Of a DNA stretch of 33,470 bases, positions 14,370 through 21,105 are shown piece after piece. Each line of letters begins with the position of its first letter. Within the stretch, counting starts at the first letter, position 1. The notes below the pieces were generated by a model, which searched no databases, had not been told where the DNA came from, and saw nothing but the letters and a program-made list of their open reading frames with translations. The stretch is from a virus, in IMG/VR virus record IMGVR_UViG_3300024999_000267, positions 1-33,470 of that record; one strand, given 5' to 3'. Position numbers and translations under genes: made by a program.

Positions 14370-14897
14370 ATGGATAAGGTAAAGGTAACGATCGAATACA
14401 AGAGTGACAAGCAGGAATTTGAGTGCGATGTAGTTCTTGTGGGAGGTGCGAATATAGACCATGGAGATGGAGGTCTTCCTCGCATTGCTGTTAGGGGTAC
14501 ATTAACTGGAACTGCAGATTTATTATCCCTAAACAGGATTTACGCTTCAATCGGCAATGAGGTCCATAAAAATAACATTAAACAAGCGTATGGGATGAGC
14601 AAGGAGGAAGCGATAGAAAGCCTTGAAGACATCATACCTAAAGTGGAGAAAATGGAAGATAACTTGCTCGACAAAACCCTTGAGGAATTAGATGTTTCAG
14701 TCAGGGCTTATAACTGCTTGAAGCGTGCAGGAATTGACTCCGTGGGTTATTTAGTCAAGATGTCTGAGGATGATTTGTGCCAGGTTAGGAATATGGGTAG
14801 GAAGCGCGTTGAGGAGATTGTGTGGAAGTTAGGAGATATGGGGTTATGCCTCAAGCAGGAGGAAAACCATGAATCTAAAACTACGCCTGAAGTTTAG
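14370..14897 (+). CDS. RNA polymerase alpha CTD-like protein 2 with novel N-terminal domain
   Basis: The ATG at 14370 follows AAAGGATGGG. Residues 1-85 form a predicted beta-rich domain (KVKVTIEYKSDKQEFECDVV) I do not recognise. Residues 105-165 are a clear alpha CTD: TLEELDVSVRAYNCLKRAG, YLVKMSEDDLCQVRNMGRKR, VEEIVWKLGDMGLCL. The DNA-contacting RNMGRK loop is retained. It is a paralogue of the adjacent gene. Possible roles are redirecting host polymerase to phage promoters or competing with the host subunit; neither is demonstrated. Confidence 0.85.
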   Translation: MDKVKVTIEYKSDKQEFECDVVLVGGANIDHGDGGLPRIAVRGTLTGTADLLSLNRIYASIGNEVHKNNIKQAYGMSKEEAIESLEDIIPKVEKMEDNLLDKTLEELDVSVRAYNCLKRAGIDSVGYLVKMSEDDLCQVRNMGRKRVEEIVWKLGDMGLCLKQEENHESKTTPEV

Positions 14898-15006
14898 CGA
14901 CATCCTGAAGTTGATATTCGGGGCTGATGTGATGATATTGGACCCGTATAGCGACAGTATCTACAGAGTGCAAAAGGGCGAGGATACTTATATTTGTAAG
15001 GGGTAG
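14869..15006 (+). CDS. 45-residue hypothetical protein
   Basis: ATG at 14869 follows GCAGGAGG inside the alpha-CTD gene. The product begins MNLKLRLKFSDILKLIFGAD, partly hydrophobic, and ends in a YxVQKGEDTYICKG strand. Small proteins of this style occur in phage early operons. No function assigned. Confidence 0.5.
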   Translation: MNLKLRLKFSDILKLIFGADVMILDPYSDSIYRVQKGEDTYICKG

Positions 15007-15022
15007 GAAGGGGATTGAGATA

Positions 15023-15424
15023 ATGACAATACAAGAATTTGCGAAGATGCTGGATGGTAATGAATATGGTGATGAATCATGGAATGAAGATGGTAGGGCT
15101 AAAGAACTGGGATTTGTGGTTGTTTTCGGCGCATCAGATGATCTGTGCGAATTAAGGGGCGCGATTGACGGCGAGGTAAGTTGCTTCGAGGGTAGTACAA
15201 TCCATTTCGATGGTGAAAGATTGCTCGAAGAGTGCGAATGCGAATGCTCATATTATTTGTTGGCTAAGGAAAAATGTAAGACAATCGAGGTAGTTTGGAA
15301 TGACCACGAATTACCCTGTTGGACGTATGAGACGGATATACCCCATGCGACATTCGATGTGATGGATGAAGGGGAGAAGTATTGTCGGGGTATTGTGGTT
15401 GATATCAAGAGTTTGGAGGAATAG
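15023..15424 (+). CDS. Acidic hypothetical protein
   Basis: The 133-residue product is acidic and starts MTIQEFAKMLDGNEYGDE. It has a cysteine group (EECECECSYY) near residue 72 and an alternating beta-rich second half ending HATFDVMDEGEKYCRG. The GGAAGGGGAT upstream supports the ATG. It may be a DNA mimic or a small regulator, but nothing in it shows that. Confidence 0.6.
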   Translation: MTIQEFAKMLDGNEYGDESWNEDGRAKELGFVVVFGASDDLCELRGAIDGEVSCFEGSTIHFDGERLLEECECECSYYLLAKEKCKTIEVVWNDHELPCWTYETDIPHATFDVMDEGEKYCRGIVVDIKSLEE

Positions 15425-15428
15425 ATAA

Positions 15429-15584
15429 ATGACTTATAATGACATGATTATATTCGGTTTTGCGATATTAAATATTGGGTGGAACGCCAATAGGATTAAG
15501 AAGGACCCAATTTCATCTACTATTTTTGGCTTACTGTGGACAGGTTTGGCGACTGCAGTAGCTTTAGGGATAAGGATACCTTGA
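15429..15584 (+). CDS. 51-residue two-helix membrane protein
   Basis: ATG at 15429, four bases after the preceding stop. Two hydrophobic segments (MIIFGFAILNIGW and FGLLWTGLATAVALGI) separated by a basic loop (NANRIKKD) suggest two transmembrane helices. Unrecognised. Confidence 0.5.
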   Translation: MTYNDMIIFGFAILNIGWNANRIKKDPISSTIFGLLWTGLATAVALGIRIP

Positions 15585-15598
15585 TGGAGGGGATAATC

Positions 15599-16075
15599 TT
15601 GCAACAAACAGAAAAGAAGCCGCGACATCCTACTTGGCATTACACCACAATAGCCCGTTTAACGCGCTACAAGGGGCGTGCGGACATCATAGACTGCTTA
15701 CTAAGGGAATTATCCGCTATGGGCGTTAAGACAACGCAGGTATATACTGACATGCCACACGGTAGCGGTGTTAGTGACTCGACAGGTGATCTAGCATCTA
15801 CTATAGCTAGTAAAAAGAAAGCTCTACAAGAGGCGAGAAATGAAATAGAAATCATCGACTATGCGGTCGGTAAATTGTCGGAACCTAAACAGCTGATAGT
15901 AAAAGTAAGATACCTTACCGAATTCGGACAGGATAAAGGAGCCTCAATCACCCTTAGAAATCATGCGAAGAAGCACAGTAAAAGGATGTTGAACTACAGA
16001 GTGTATGAGCGCATGAGAGATGAGGCTGTAAGGGAATTAGCTGAAATGTTCGGGGAGATAACAACGCAACAATAG
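15599..16075 (+). CDS. Putative late regulator, ArpU/RinA-like
   Basis: The TTG at 15599 has GGAGGGG six bases upstream; an ATG at 15584 (AAGGA upstream) is an alternative. The 158-residue protein opens with a conserved QTEKKPRHPTWHYTTIARLT block. A helical part follows (EIEIIDYAVGKL, EPKQLIVKVRYL), then a C-terminal HTH-like stretch (GASITLRNHAKKHSKRMLNY). This size, sigma-like helix content and position as last gene of the early operon match ArpU/RinA-type late activators. A late-switch role is inference. Confidence 0.6.
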   Translation: MQQTEKKPRHPTWHYTTIARLTRYKGRADIIDCLLRELSAMGVKTTQVYTDMPHGSGVSDSTGDLASTIASKKKALQEARNEIEIIDYAVGKLSEPKQLIVKVRYLTEFGQDKGASITLRNHAKKHSKRMLNYRVYERMRDEAVRELAEMFGEITTQQ

Positions 16076-16158
16076 TGCAAACACAATACAATAGTAATGC
16101 TTTGGGATTCAGCAATACACATGATACACTTTAGGGGACAAAATAACTCTGCATAAAC

Positions 16159-16200
16159 AAAAGACGCTCGCGGCCTATAATGTGGCGCGGAGCGTCTTTT
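16159..16200 (+). terminator. Strong bidirectional terminator ending the early operon
   Basis: AAAAGACGCTC (16159-16169) pairs perfectly over 11 bp with GAGCGTCTTTT (16190-16200), a GC-rich stem flanked by A and T runs, so it can stop transcription from either side. It separates the plus early operon from the minus block. Confidence 0.9.
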
Positions 16201-16226
16201 CTAATTTTCAGGGGGTGTAACTTATT

Positions 16227-16310
16227 GTGGGTTGCAAATTATGTACTCGACAGAAGCATTGTCCCGATAAGGAAAAGCCCTCTAAGGTAAAAAGGGAGCC
16301 CTATCTTTAG
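16227..16310 (+). CDS. 27-residue cysteine-containing ORF
   Basis: GTG at 16227 follows CAGGGGGTG. The product has CKLC and a later HCPD, enough for a zinc site, and ends in a basic tail. Its stop overlaps the stop of the convergent minus gene. It lies beyond the strong terminator, so expression is uncertain. Confidence 0.4.
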   Translation: MGCKLCTRQKHCPDKEKPSKVKREPYL

Positions 16311-16316
16311 GACTCC
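16289..16316 (-). terminator. Terminator of the minus-strand operon
   Basis: On the minus strand, GGAGTCCTA (plus 16308-16316) pairs with TAGGGCTCC (plus 16295-16303) through 9 bp including one G-U, with loop AAGA and a CTTTTT tail. It contains the stop codon of the last minus gene. Confidence 0.75.
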
Positions 16317-16591
16317 TGAATGTCGAGCAGATAACCTTTTAAAACTTCTTTGACTGCTTGCAGTTGAGTTAATACCTCACCCTCTTTCATCCATGATTCT
16401 TCCTCGTAGTAGGAGTTTGTAGAGTAAAGCCTGTGTACGTTTTGGGTATGTTCCTCTGATTTTGAGGGGAAAACTCTGACATTAATCGACTTGATATGGC
16501 CGGAGAAGTCAATGAATGTGCATAGTTCAGTGTTTTCGTTGATCAGGACAGCGAGGGATATGATTTCCATTACGAGTTTGTAGTTTGTCAT
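16307..16591 (-). CDS. Hypothetical protein, last gene of the minus operon
   Basis: The 94-residue product (MTNYKLVMEIISLAVLINEN...) alternates hydrophobic strands with polar turns, and its C-terminus is helical (TQLQAVKEVLKGYLL). Its ATG overlaps the upstream gene's stop by 4 bases. The stop lies in the terminator hairpin. No family recognised. Confidence 0.6.
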   Translation of the reverse strand: MTNYKLVMEIISLAVLINENTELCTFIDFSGHIKSINVRVFPSKSEEHTQNVHRLYSTNSYYEEESWMKEGEVLTQLQAVKEVLKGYLLDIQES

Positions 16592-16791
16592 AGTCCGAGT
16601 ACCTTCTTTGCTAATTGAACATCATTGTCGCTGAATGATCCAACTGAGTTGTTGGATGCGAGCCACCTGAAGTAAGAAAACCACGATGTGGGAGGGTGGC
16701 CGAACTTAGCGGTGAATAGTTCAATATACCGGGGCGCGTGGGTTTGGATAGCCTCTTGGTTGACGGTCATTAGGTTTGTTGGGTTAAACAT
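16588..16791 (-). CDS. Hypothetical protein
   Basis: The 67-residue product has a helical core (QEAIQTHAPRYIELFTAKFG) and a tryptophan-containing PTSWFSYFRWLA segment. An AAGGAGGAAA site precedes the ATG at 16791. Unrecognised; a member of the antirestriction-bearing operon. Confidence 0.6.
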   Translation of the reverse strand: MFNPTNLMTVNQEAIQTHAPRYIELFTAKFGHPPTSWFSYFRWLASNNSVGSFSDNDVQLAKKVLGL

Positions 16792-16847
16792 GTGTTTTCC
16801 TCCTTACGCCGATTTAGCCCGTCTTGGCTTTGGGGTTTCATGGATTA

Positions 16848-17000
16848 CTACATATACGAATTAAGGACACTAGAGATACTATAGTCAAGTTCGTCGGGAT
16901 CAGTGGTACTCATGTAGATGTTCGCTATTCTCTCGAATGCTTCAATTTTTTGCTCATCGGTCAATCGGAATAGGTTTTCTAGGGTTAGGTTATTTGCCAT
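16848..17000 (-). CDS. 50-residue hypothetical protein
   Basis: ATG at 17000 with AAGGAA upstream. The product MANNLTLENLFRLTDEQKIE... is a short helical acidic protein with a tyrosine-rich end. It lies 1 base from the preceding gene's stop. Unrecognised. Confidence 0.6.
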   Translation of the reverse strand: MANNLTLENLFRLTDEQKIEAFERIANIYMSTTDPDELDYSISSVLNSYM

Positions 17001-17001
17001 T

Positions 17002-17250
17002 TTAATTCCTTCTTTCATTTTCTTCGCTGGATTTTGCGGTCCTCAGTTTATCGAGTAGCCCTTTTAGCTTAGCGTACTCGGTATCGGTGAGTTGAAATGT
17101 TCGGCGAGTGCGGCCTGTTGGTTTGCGACCGGAGCCAGGGCGGTAGCCTCCGTGTTGGGCTTGGGAATTCTTATTAATCGTAACTTTTTCCTTAATTATT
17201 AACACCAACCCTTCTGCCACCAACGCTGGTCCGGACGTCATAACCATCAT
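17002..17250 (-). CDS. Basic GRKP-motif protein, probable RHH-like DNA binder
   Basis: The open frame starts at 17250 but its first 15 residues overlap the upstream gene. A GTG at 17205 behind AGAAGGG is a plausible alternative start. The conserved part is HGGYRPGSGRKPTGRTRR followed by a strand and helix (TFQLTDTEYAKLKGLLDKLR), the pattern of small phage DNA-binding proteins. It resembles the protein at 18359 in having GxGRKP then an RHH-like FxLTDxEY segment. Confidence 0.65.
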   Translation of the reverse strand: MMVMTSGPALVAEGLVLIIKEKVTINKNSQAQHGGYRPGSGRKPTGRTRRTFQLTDTEYAKLKGLLDKLRTAKSSEENERRN

Positions 17251-17458
17251 TTTTGAGCTGCTTAATTTTTAATTCAGCTTTTTTGCTAAGCCCGTTGATG
17301 TAGGTACTGCTCCATATGTGCTGCGAATGGGAAACTCCGCGCACTTTAAAGTTAATTTCGTCGTAATCGGCATCGTTACTTGGACCGTAAAATTCGTTTC
17401 CAGTGTCCTTATTGATGCATTTTTGGGCGGTGATCTCGTAATACTCGTATTTTTTCAT
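17192..17458 (-). CDS. Hypothetical protein
   Basis: The 88-residue product (MKKYEYYEITAQKCINKDTG...) has a helical basic part (GLSKKAELKIKQLKNDGYDV) and ends SVGGRRVGVNN. AAAGGAG precedes the start. Unrecognised. It could be a partner in an anti-defence set by neighbourhood only. Confidence 0.65.
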   Translation of the reverse strand: MKKYEYYEITAQKCINKDTGNEFYGPSNDADYDEINFKVRGVSHSQHIWSSTYINGLSKKAELKIKQLKNDGYDVRTSVGGRRVGVNN

Positions 17459-17481
17459 TTTATAAAACTCCTTTTTTAAAA

Positions 17482-17742
17482 TTAAGCCAGATAAAAACTA
17501 ATACGTTTTTTGGTGTCGTTATTTTGGATTGTAACCCCTTTATACCTTCTGCTGTTTACAAAATAGGACTCAATTAGGTTACGGACTTGATAACTACCAC
17601 CATCTAAGTAAACGTCGATAGTTGATCCACTCCAACCAAAATTGATTGCAGGTAAGGTTGTCGAACATCCCTCCAATACTTTACTAATGGCAGCTTTAAC
17701 TTTTGCTATCCTAGAAAACATAACATCATCCTCGTTAGACAT
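17482..17742 (-). CDS. Hypothetical protein, possibly a polyvalent-protein-associated domain
   Basis: The 86-residue product begins MSNEDDVMFSRIAKVKAAIS and contains STIDVYLDGGSYQVRNLIES, then GVTIQNNDTKKRISFYLA. The alternating strand-helix pattern resembles small domains found in large polyvalent proteins delivered by phages, but I am not certain of that. GGAGG precedes the ATG within the preceding gene's end. Confidence 0.6.
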   Translation of the reverse strand: MSNEDDVMFSRIAKVKAAISKVLEGCSTTLPAINFGWSGSTIDVYLDGGSYQVRNLIESYFVNSRRYKGVTIQNNDTKKRISFYLA

Positions 17743-18189
17743 TTAGCATACCTCCTTGATTAAGTCTGCATCAAATATTATTGCGCCATCTTGCGTTGTG
17801 ACGGCCATGATGCCGTTTGGTTCTGCGATACGCTCCCAAAACCATTGGTATAGATCAGAGTCCCAAGCGTTGGCAGAGTCTACAATGTCGGATGGGTCAA
17901 AGCTGTTGTATATACTGAGTGCGTCAACGTCATTGTCCTTTACGTTGTAATAGTAATCGTCCGTGCAGTTGTTGCCAAAATCCCCAGTAAAGCCGTTTTG
18001 CTGATCGTGCTTCCATGTTTTAACGATGAGCGACTTGAGGGATTTGATTGTCCGGCGATTATCTTTAGTGGATTTAAAGGTAAACTCGTTCTTGCCATAG
18101 TTTTCGACTTTTAATCTATTAGTAGCAAACATCGCATGACCCCAGTTTGACATTGGATTATTAGAGTTGGTAAAGCGGTGGTAGAGCAT
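17743..18189 (-). CDS. Hypothetical protein of the ArdC operon
   Basis: I chose the ATG at 18189 because AAAGGAGG lies 7 bases upstream; the frame extends to 18252 without a site. The 148-residue product starts MLYHRFTNSNNPMSNWGHAM. It is rich in aromatic and acidic residues (DFGNNCTDDYYYNVKDND, SDLYQWFWERIAEPNG), which could fit a DNA-mimicking anti-restriction protein, but this is only a composition-based suggestion. Confidence 0.65.
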   Translation of the reverse strand: MLYHRFTNSNNPMSNWGHAMFATNRLKVENYGKNEFTFKSTKDNRRTIKSLKSLIVKTWKHDQQNGFTGDFGNNCTDDYYYNVKDNDVDALSIYNSFDPSDIVDSANAWDSDLYQWFWERIAEPNGIMAVTTQDGAIIFDADLIKEVC

Positions 18190-18358
18190 GTTGGCGACCT
18201 CCTTTATTTGATCTTGATTTATCGTACTGCTAATCAATATAGATGTCAACATGATTTATGGGAATTTAATCAAAATTATTTTAGGATGGCATGAGCTTAG
18301 TAATTAGCGTTGCAACTGCAATGTTAATCGGTGAGCTTGGGATAAGGAAAGACTCTCG

Positions 18359-18529
18359 CTATTGGAGAGCCTTGGTCCTGACGTATTGGGATGGTGTCAT
18401 TCCGCAGAGTAGCGCGGCCACTGTGATTTCATTCCATTCTGCTTCAGTAAAGCGGATGGTTTTGTTGATGCCTGTAGTGGATCGCAGAGGCTTGCGTCCT
18501 GCTCCTTCTCGTTTGCCGCCTTTAGGCAT
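18359..18529 (-). CDS. GRKP-motif small DNA-binding protein
   Basis: The minus frame from 18529 to 18361 encodes 56 residues: KGGKREGAGRKPLRSTTG, then an RHH-like segment (NKTIRFTEAEWNEITVAALL, GMTPSQYVRTKAL). This resembles MobC-like or mobilisation accessory RHH proteins. It starts in a TAATG overlap with the preceding gene's stop. A plus-strand open frame covers the same bases but has no ribosome site or motif. Confidence 0.7.
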   Translation of the reverse strand: MPKGGKREGAGRKPLRSTTGINKTIRFTEAEWNEITVAALLCGMTPSQYVRTKALQ

Positions 18530-18723
18530 TAAATAACACCTGCGCTTACTAATTCAATTCTGCGCTGATTGAACCATTCCGGTTCTACTTCGCATATCTC
18601 CCCTGTGTGAACCTCGTGGATGATATGGCTGTTGGTTGTTCCTTCGATGATCGCGGTTAGTTCATAGAGTCGATAGTGTGTGTCGATCTTGGATAGTGAT
18701 AAGAAGCGTTGTCCTATTTGCAT
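18529..18723 (-). CDS. Hypothetical beta-rich protein
   Basis: ATG at 18723 follows AAGGAGG; the frame extends upstream to 18876 inside the ArdC-like gene. The 64-residue product (MQIGQRFLSLSKIDTHYRLY...) alternates strands and ends PEWFNQRRIELVSAGVI. It resembles small phage proteins that follow ardC. Unrecognised. Confidence 0.65.
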   Translation of the reverse strand: MQIGQRFLSLSKIDTHYRLYELTAIIEGTTNSHIIHEVHTGEICEVEPEWFNQRRIELVSAGVI

Positions 18724-18773
18724 GTGGTTTCCTCCTTCAACGCCGGGCATTGGTCCCCGGCTGACCTTATTAA

Positions 18774-19604
18774 TTAATACTCTGCTTTGATTCCTCTGAT
18801 GTGGTCGGCTGCTTTCTGCGCTTGACTTGCTGCGAATACTACGAGCTTGGGATCTCCCTTTAATGCTCTGAGCCAAGATGAGACGTAAGATGCTGAGTTT
18901 TCAAAGGTTGTTTGGTCAATTCCTGCGACTGTGCAAAGCATCGCGGCTCCAATCTCTGCTACTAATTCCTCTTTGCTGTATGTTTCACTTCCGAAAGCTG
19001 CAATAGCGGTGATCCCGGTCCGGTTCAATCTTGACTTGTGGCCTGTGCTGTGGACCATCTCGTGAAACATGGTAGAGTAGAATTCCTCGGGGTTGTTGTA
19101 GTCGTTGATTTCTGGTACACTTATTGAGTCGGCGGAAGGCATATAGAAGGCTTTACCTGGCGCGTAGCTTATCGGAGGGCAATTCCGGTAGGCTTCTTTT
19201 ATTTGCTCTGCTGTTTCGATTGGGCTGTGTTCGTTAATGGGTGCGTCCTTGCGCTTGCTCTTTAGTCCTTCGCATTGGGTGTTGATCTCGAAAACTGTGA
19301 AGTAGCGCAGGAAGGGAATTTTCTTACTTGCGTCTTCTTCATTCTCGAACATTTTCCAGAAAACAACCATTTGGCCTTTAGCGCCTTTTTTTACTTTTCC
19401 GCCAGCTTCCTTAATTTTATTGAAGGTTGCATATTCGCCGGGTTCGAGTAGCATTGCATTGATGCCGCGATATTCTTTTTGAGTTTCCCAAGCTACTGCT
19501 CCGCATGAGTTCCAAGGTTTACGCCAAGGGATGACGCCTGATTCAAGTTTTTTGATGATGCGCTCAGTTACCAGTTCGTAGACGCTTTGTTTAGTTGCTG
19601 CCAT
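18774..19604 (-). CDS. ArdC-like antirestriction / zincin metallopeptidase protein
   Basis: The 276-residue protein has the ArdC two-domain plan. An N-terminal ssDNA-binding domain runs to about residue 120 (VYELVTERIIKKLESGVIPW, PWNSCGAVAWETQKEYRGIN, GAKGQMVVFWK). A C-terminal zincin peptidase has HEMVHSTGH (HExxH, about residue 180) and GSETYSKEELVAEIGAAMLC supplying further ligand residues. ArdC of plasmid pSa protects incoming single-stranded DNA from host enzymes and restriction. Here it probably helps the phage early after infection; that role is inferred. Confidence 0.9.
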   Translation of the reverse strand: MAATKQSVYELVTERIIKKLESGVIPWRKPWNSCGAVAWETQKEYRGINAMLLEPGEYATFNKIKEAGGKVKKGAKGQMVVFWKMFENEEDASKKIPFLRYFTVFEINTQCEGLKSKRKDAPINEHSPIETAEQIKEAYRNCPPISYAPGKAFYMPSADSISVPEINDYNNPEEFYSTMFHEMVHSTGHKSRLNRTGITAIAAFGSETYSKEELVAEIGAAMLCTVAGIDQTTFENSASYVSSWLRALKGDPKLVVFAASQAQKAADHIRGIKAEY

Positions 19605-19691
19605 CTTGTTTTCCTCCTCTTAGTTTTTACTTCCACCTCATCAACCCGGCTGTTGTCGAGTTAGTGAGGTGAGAGCAAAAGCTCTCTAGGA

Positions 19692-20162
19692 TTAGTTGAC
19701 GCTTGGATATTCACGTTCAAATGCTTCCGCGGCTACCTTGTGTGCTGCCCTTAGTTCGGATGTTGCGATAAGTACCCATGCTGTACGAGGTAATTCATCA
19801 GGACGCTTTGCGGTCATCTCATCAGCTATGGAGTTTGCATCTCGCATAATACGCCATTCTTTGAACGCGGCATACATTTCTTCGTCGGTGTCGTAGTCGC
19901 TGTATGTCGGCATATCGTGGTTATCGTACTTAGTAACTATGATGTGGTGGCCGTTTGTCTCGACGATGTAGTGGTCGTCTATGTGATCCATGTGGTAAAT
20001 TGCCCAACTCATGCCAGGATATCTGTTGAGTACATCAACGGCGTTCTCATCACCTTTGCGAGCATTTTCGATATACACGTTAATGTCAGTTTGACCAACC
20101 ATACCAGTTAAATTGGTGATACCTTTAGCTTTCAGAGTTTCTAGAGCGTTTATTATTTTCAT
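19692..20162 (-). CDS. Acidic hypothetical protein, first gene of the minus operon
   Basis: The 156-residue product (MKIINALETLKAKGITNLTG...) has an acidic, histidine-rich middle (MDHIDDHYIVETNGHHIIV, YSDYDTDEEMYAAFKEW) and a helical end. Its high negative charge would suit a DNA mimic or anti-defence protein, but no family is recognised. It precedes ardC by 87 bases and follows the promoter at 20203-20230. Confidence 0.65.
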   Translation of the reverse strand: MKIINALETLKAKGITNLTGMVGQTDINVYIENARKGDENAVDVLNRYPGMSWAIYHMDHIDDHYIVETNGHHIIVTKYDNHDMPTYSDYDTDEEMYAAFKEWRIMRDANSIADEMTAKRPDELPRTAWVLIATSELRAAHKVAAEAFEREYPSVN

Positions 20163-20202
20163 TGTTGTTTCCCCCTCGTTATTTGTTTCATTGACTTATA
20201 CT

Positions 20203-20230
20203 ATCATAGCTTTATTGATTTAGCAAGCAA
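20203..20230 (-). promoter_or_regulatory. Promoter of the minus-strand ArdC operon
   Basis: On the minus strand, TTGCTT (plus 20225-20230), a 16-bp spacer, and TATGAT (plus 20203-20208). It lies about 40 bases before the first gene's start, with a GAGGGGG ribosome site between. Confidence 0.55.
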
Positions 20231-20257
20231 TATTCAAAGGGAATGTTATATTTATTT

Positions 20258-20281
20258 TGTTGTGCTGTTGTGCTGTTGTTG
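20258..20281 (+). repeat. Short GT-rich tandem repeat
   Basis: The 8-bp unit TGTTGTGC is repeated at 20258-20265 and 20266-20273, then TGTTGTTG follows at 20274-20281. It opens a G/T-skewed stretch that runs, interrupted by the mini-gene at 20328, to about 20535 with repeated TTGTAG/TTGTGG. It lies between divergent operons and upstream of terS; a packaging or replication signal is possible but unsupported. Confidence 0.5.
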
Positions 20282-20327
20282 GGGTGTTGTGGTTTATAGA
20301 AGGAAGATGGTTTGAGGTGATTAAATT

Positions 20328-20435
20328 ATGGCTGTTACTGTAGTTAATAAGTACGGATGTAATCGCTGTATGTATACTTGGGATGATAGTGAATATTGTC
20401 CTATGTGTGGTCAATCTGCGACACATGTGCTGTAG
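20328..20435 (+). CDS. 35-residue zinc-ribbon mini-protein
   Basis: ATG at 20328 follows TTTGAGGTG. The product has CNRC near residue 11 and CPMCG near residue 24, a textbook four-cysteine zinc ribbon. It is the first plus-strand gene of the late side. Function unknown. Confidence 0.6.
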   Translation: MAVTVVNKYGCNRCMYTWDDSEYCPMCGQSATHVL

Positions 20436-20552
20436 TGTAGTTTTAAGCCTATTATGTTGTTAGTTGGTATGGATTGTAGCTTGATTGTGGTTTGTAGGCT
20501 TAGAAGTGGGTTGTAGGGGTTGTAGTGGGGTATTTAAGGAGGTAGATAGCTG

Positions 20553-21062
20553 ATGATAGCAGAGAGAGTGAAGCATGCAGGAGGTAGGCCTCTGAAGTTT
20601 CAATCAATAAAGGAAATGCAGAGTAAGATAGATGCTTATTTTGATTCATGCTTTGAAATTGATGCTGATACAGGGAAGAAGGTACAGATAGAACCTTTTA
20701 CTATTACTGGATTGGCATTAGACCTCGATACTAGCCGGGAAACATTGATGGAAATAGAGACACAAAGGAGTAATTATGATATTCAGTTTGTTGACGCAAT
20801 CAAACGCGCGAAGCTGAAGTGCCACAATTACGCCGAAAAAGAGCTATACAGAGCCAAGTCTCCCACTGGTGCTATCTTCGCCCTCAAGAACTACGGCTGG
20901 AAGGATGTCCAAACAATAGAGCAAACTGGCCCCAACGGTGGCCCTCTACAAATCCAGAGCATCGCTGCTCTCTCCGACGCTGATCTCAAGCTCATGATAG
21001 AGATCATGGAGCGATCACAAATTCAGGGTGAGGTAGTCGATATCGAGTCATCGGAGGACTGA
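20553..21062 (+). CDS. terS: Terminase small subunit (DNA-packaging gp3-like)
   Basis: The 169-residue protein begins with a GGRPLKFQSIKEMQSKIDAY block. An HTH follows (FTITGLALDLDTSRETLMEI), then AIKRAKLKCHNYAEKELYR and the signature GAIFALKNYGWKDVQ. This is the terminase small-subunit family that recognises the packaging site and loads the large subunit. The ATG at 20553 follows AAGGAGG. Unusually, the large subunit is over 2 kb away, with a RepL-like gene and mini-genes between. Confidence 0.9.
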   Translation: MIAERVKHAGGRPLKFQSIKEMQSKIDAYFDSCFEIDADTGKKVQIEPFTITGLALDLDTSRETLMEIETQRSNYDIQFVDAIKRAKLKCHNYAEKELYRAKSPTGAIFALKNYGWKDVQTIEQTGPNGGPLQIQSIAALSDADLKLMIEIMERSQIQGEVVDIESSED

Positions 21063-21063
21063 T

Positions 21064-21105
21064 ATGTCCGTCAGTGGTGGATTATTGGGGTATTTAGCGC
21101 AGTAG
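21064..21105 (+). pseudogene. 13-codon ORF, possible relic of a terminase large-subunit start
   Basis: An ATG with CGGAGG six bases upstream opens directly after terS and encodes MSVSGGLLGYLAQ before TAG. The same frame continues DPVI past the stop. Some terminase large subunits begin with a similar LAYLA-x-DPV pattern by memory, and a large subunit would be expected here. The likeness is short and could be chance. Confidence 0.25.

Noticed and set aside
16801-16847. Additional small ORF on the minus strand between 16791 and 16848
   Set aside because: A 22-codon frame starting at about 16838 and a read ending PKPRRAKSA were considered, but neither has both a start codon and a ribosome site.
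18291-18536. Plus-strand open frame of 81 codons
   Set aside because: It has no ribosome site and antisense overlap with the convincing GRKP/RHH-like minus gene at 18359-18529.
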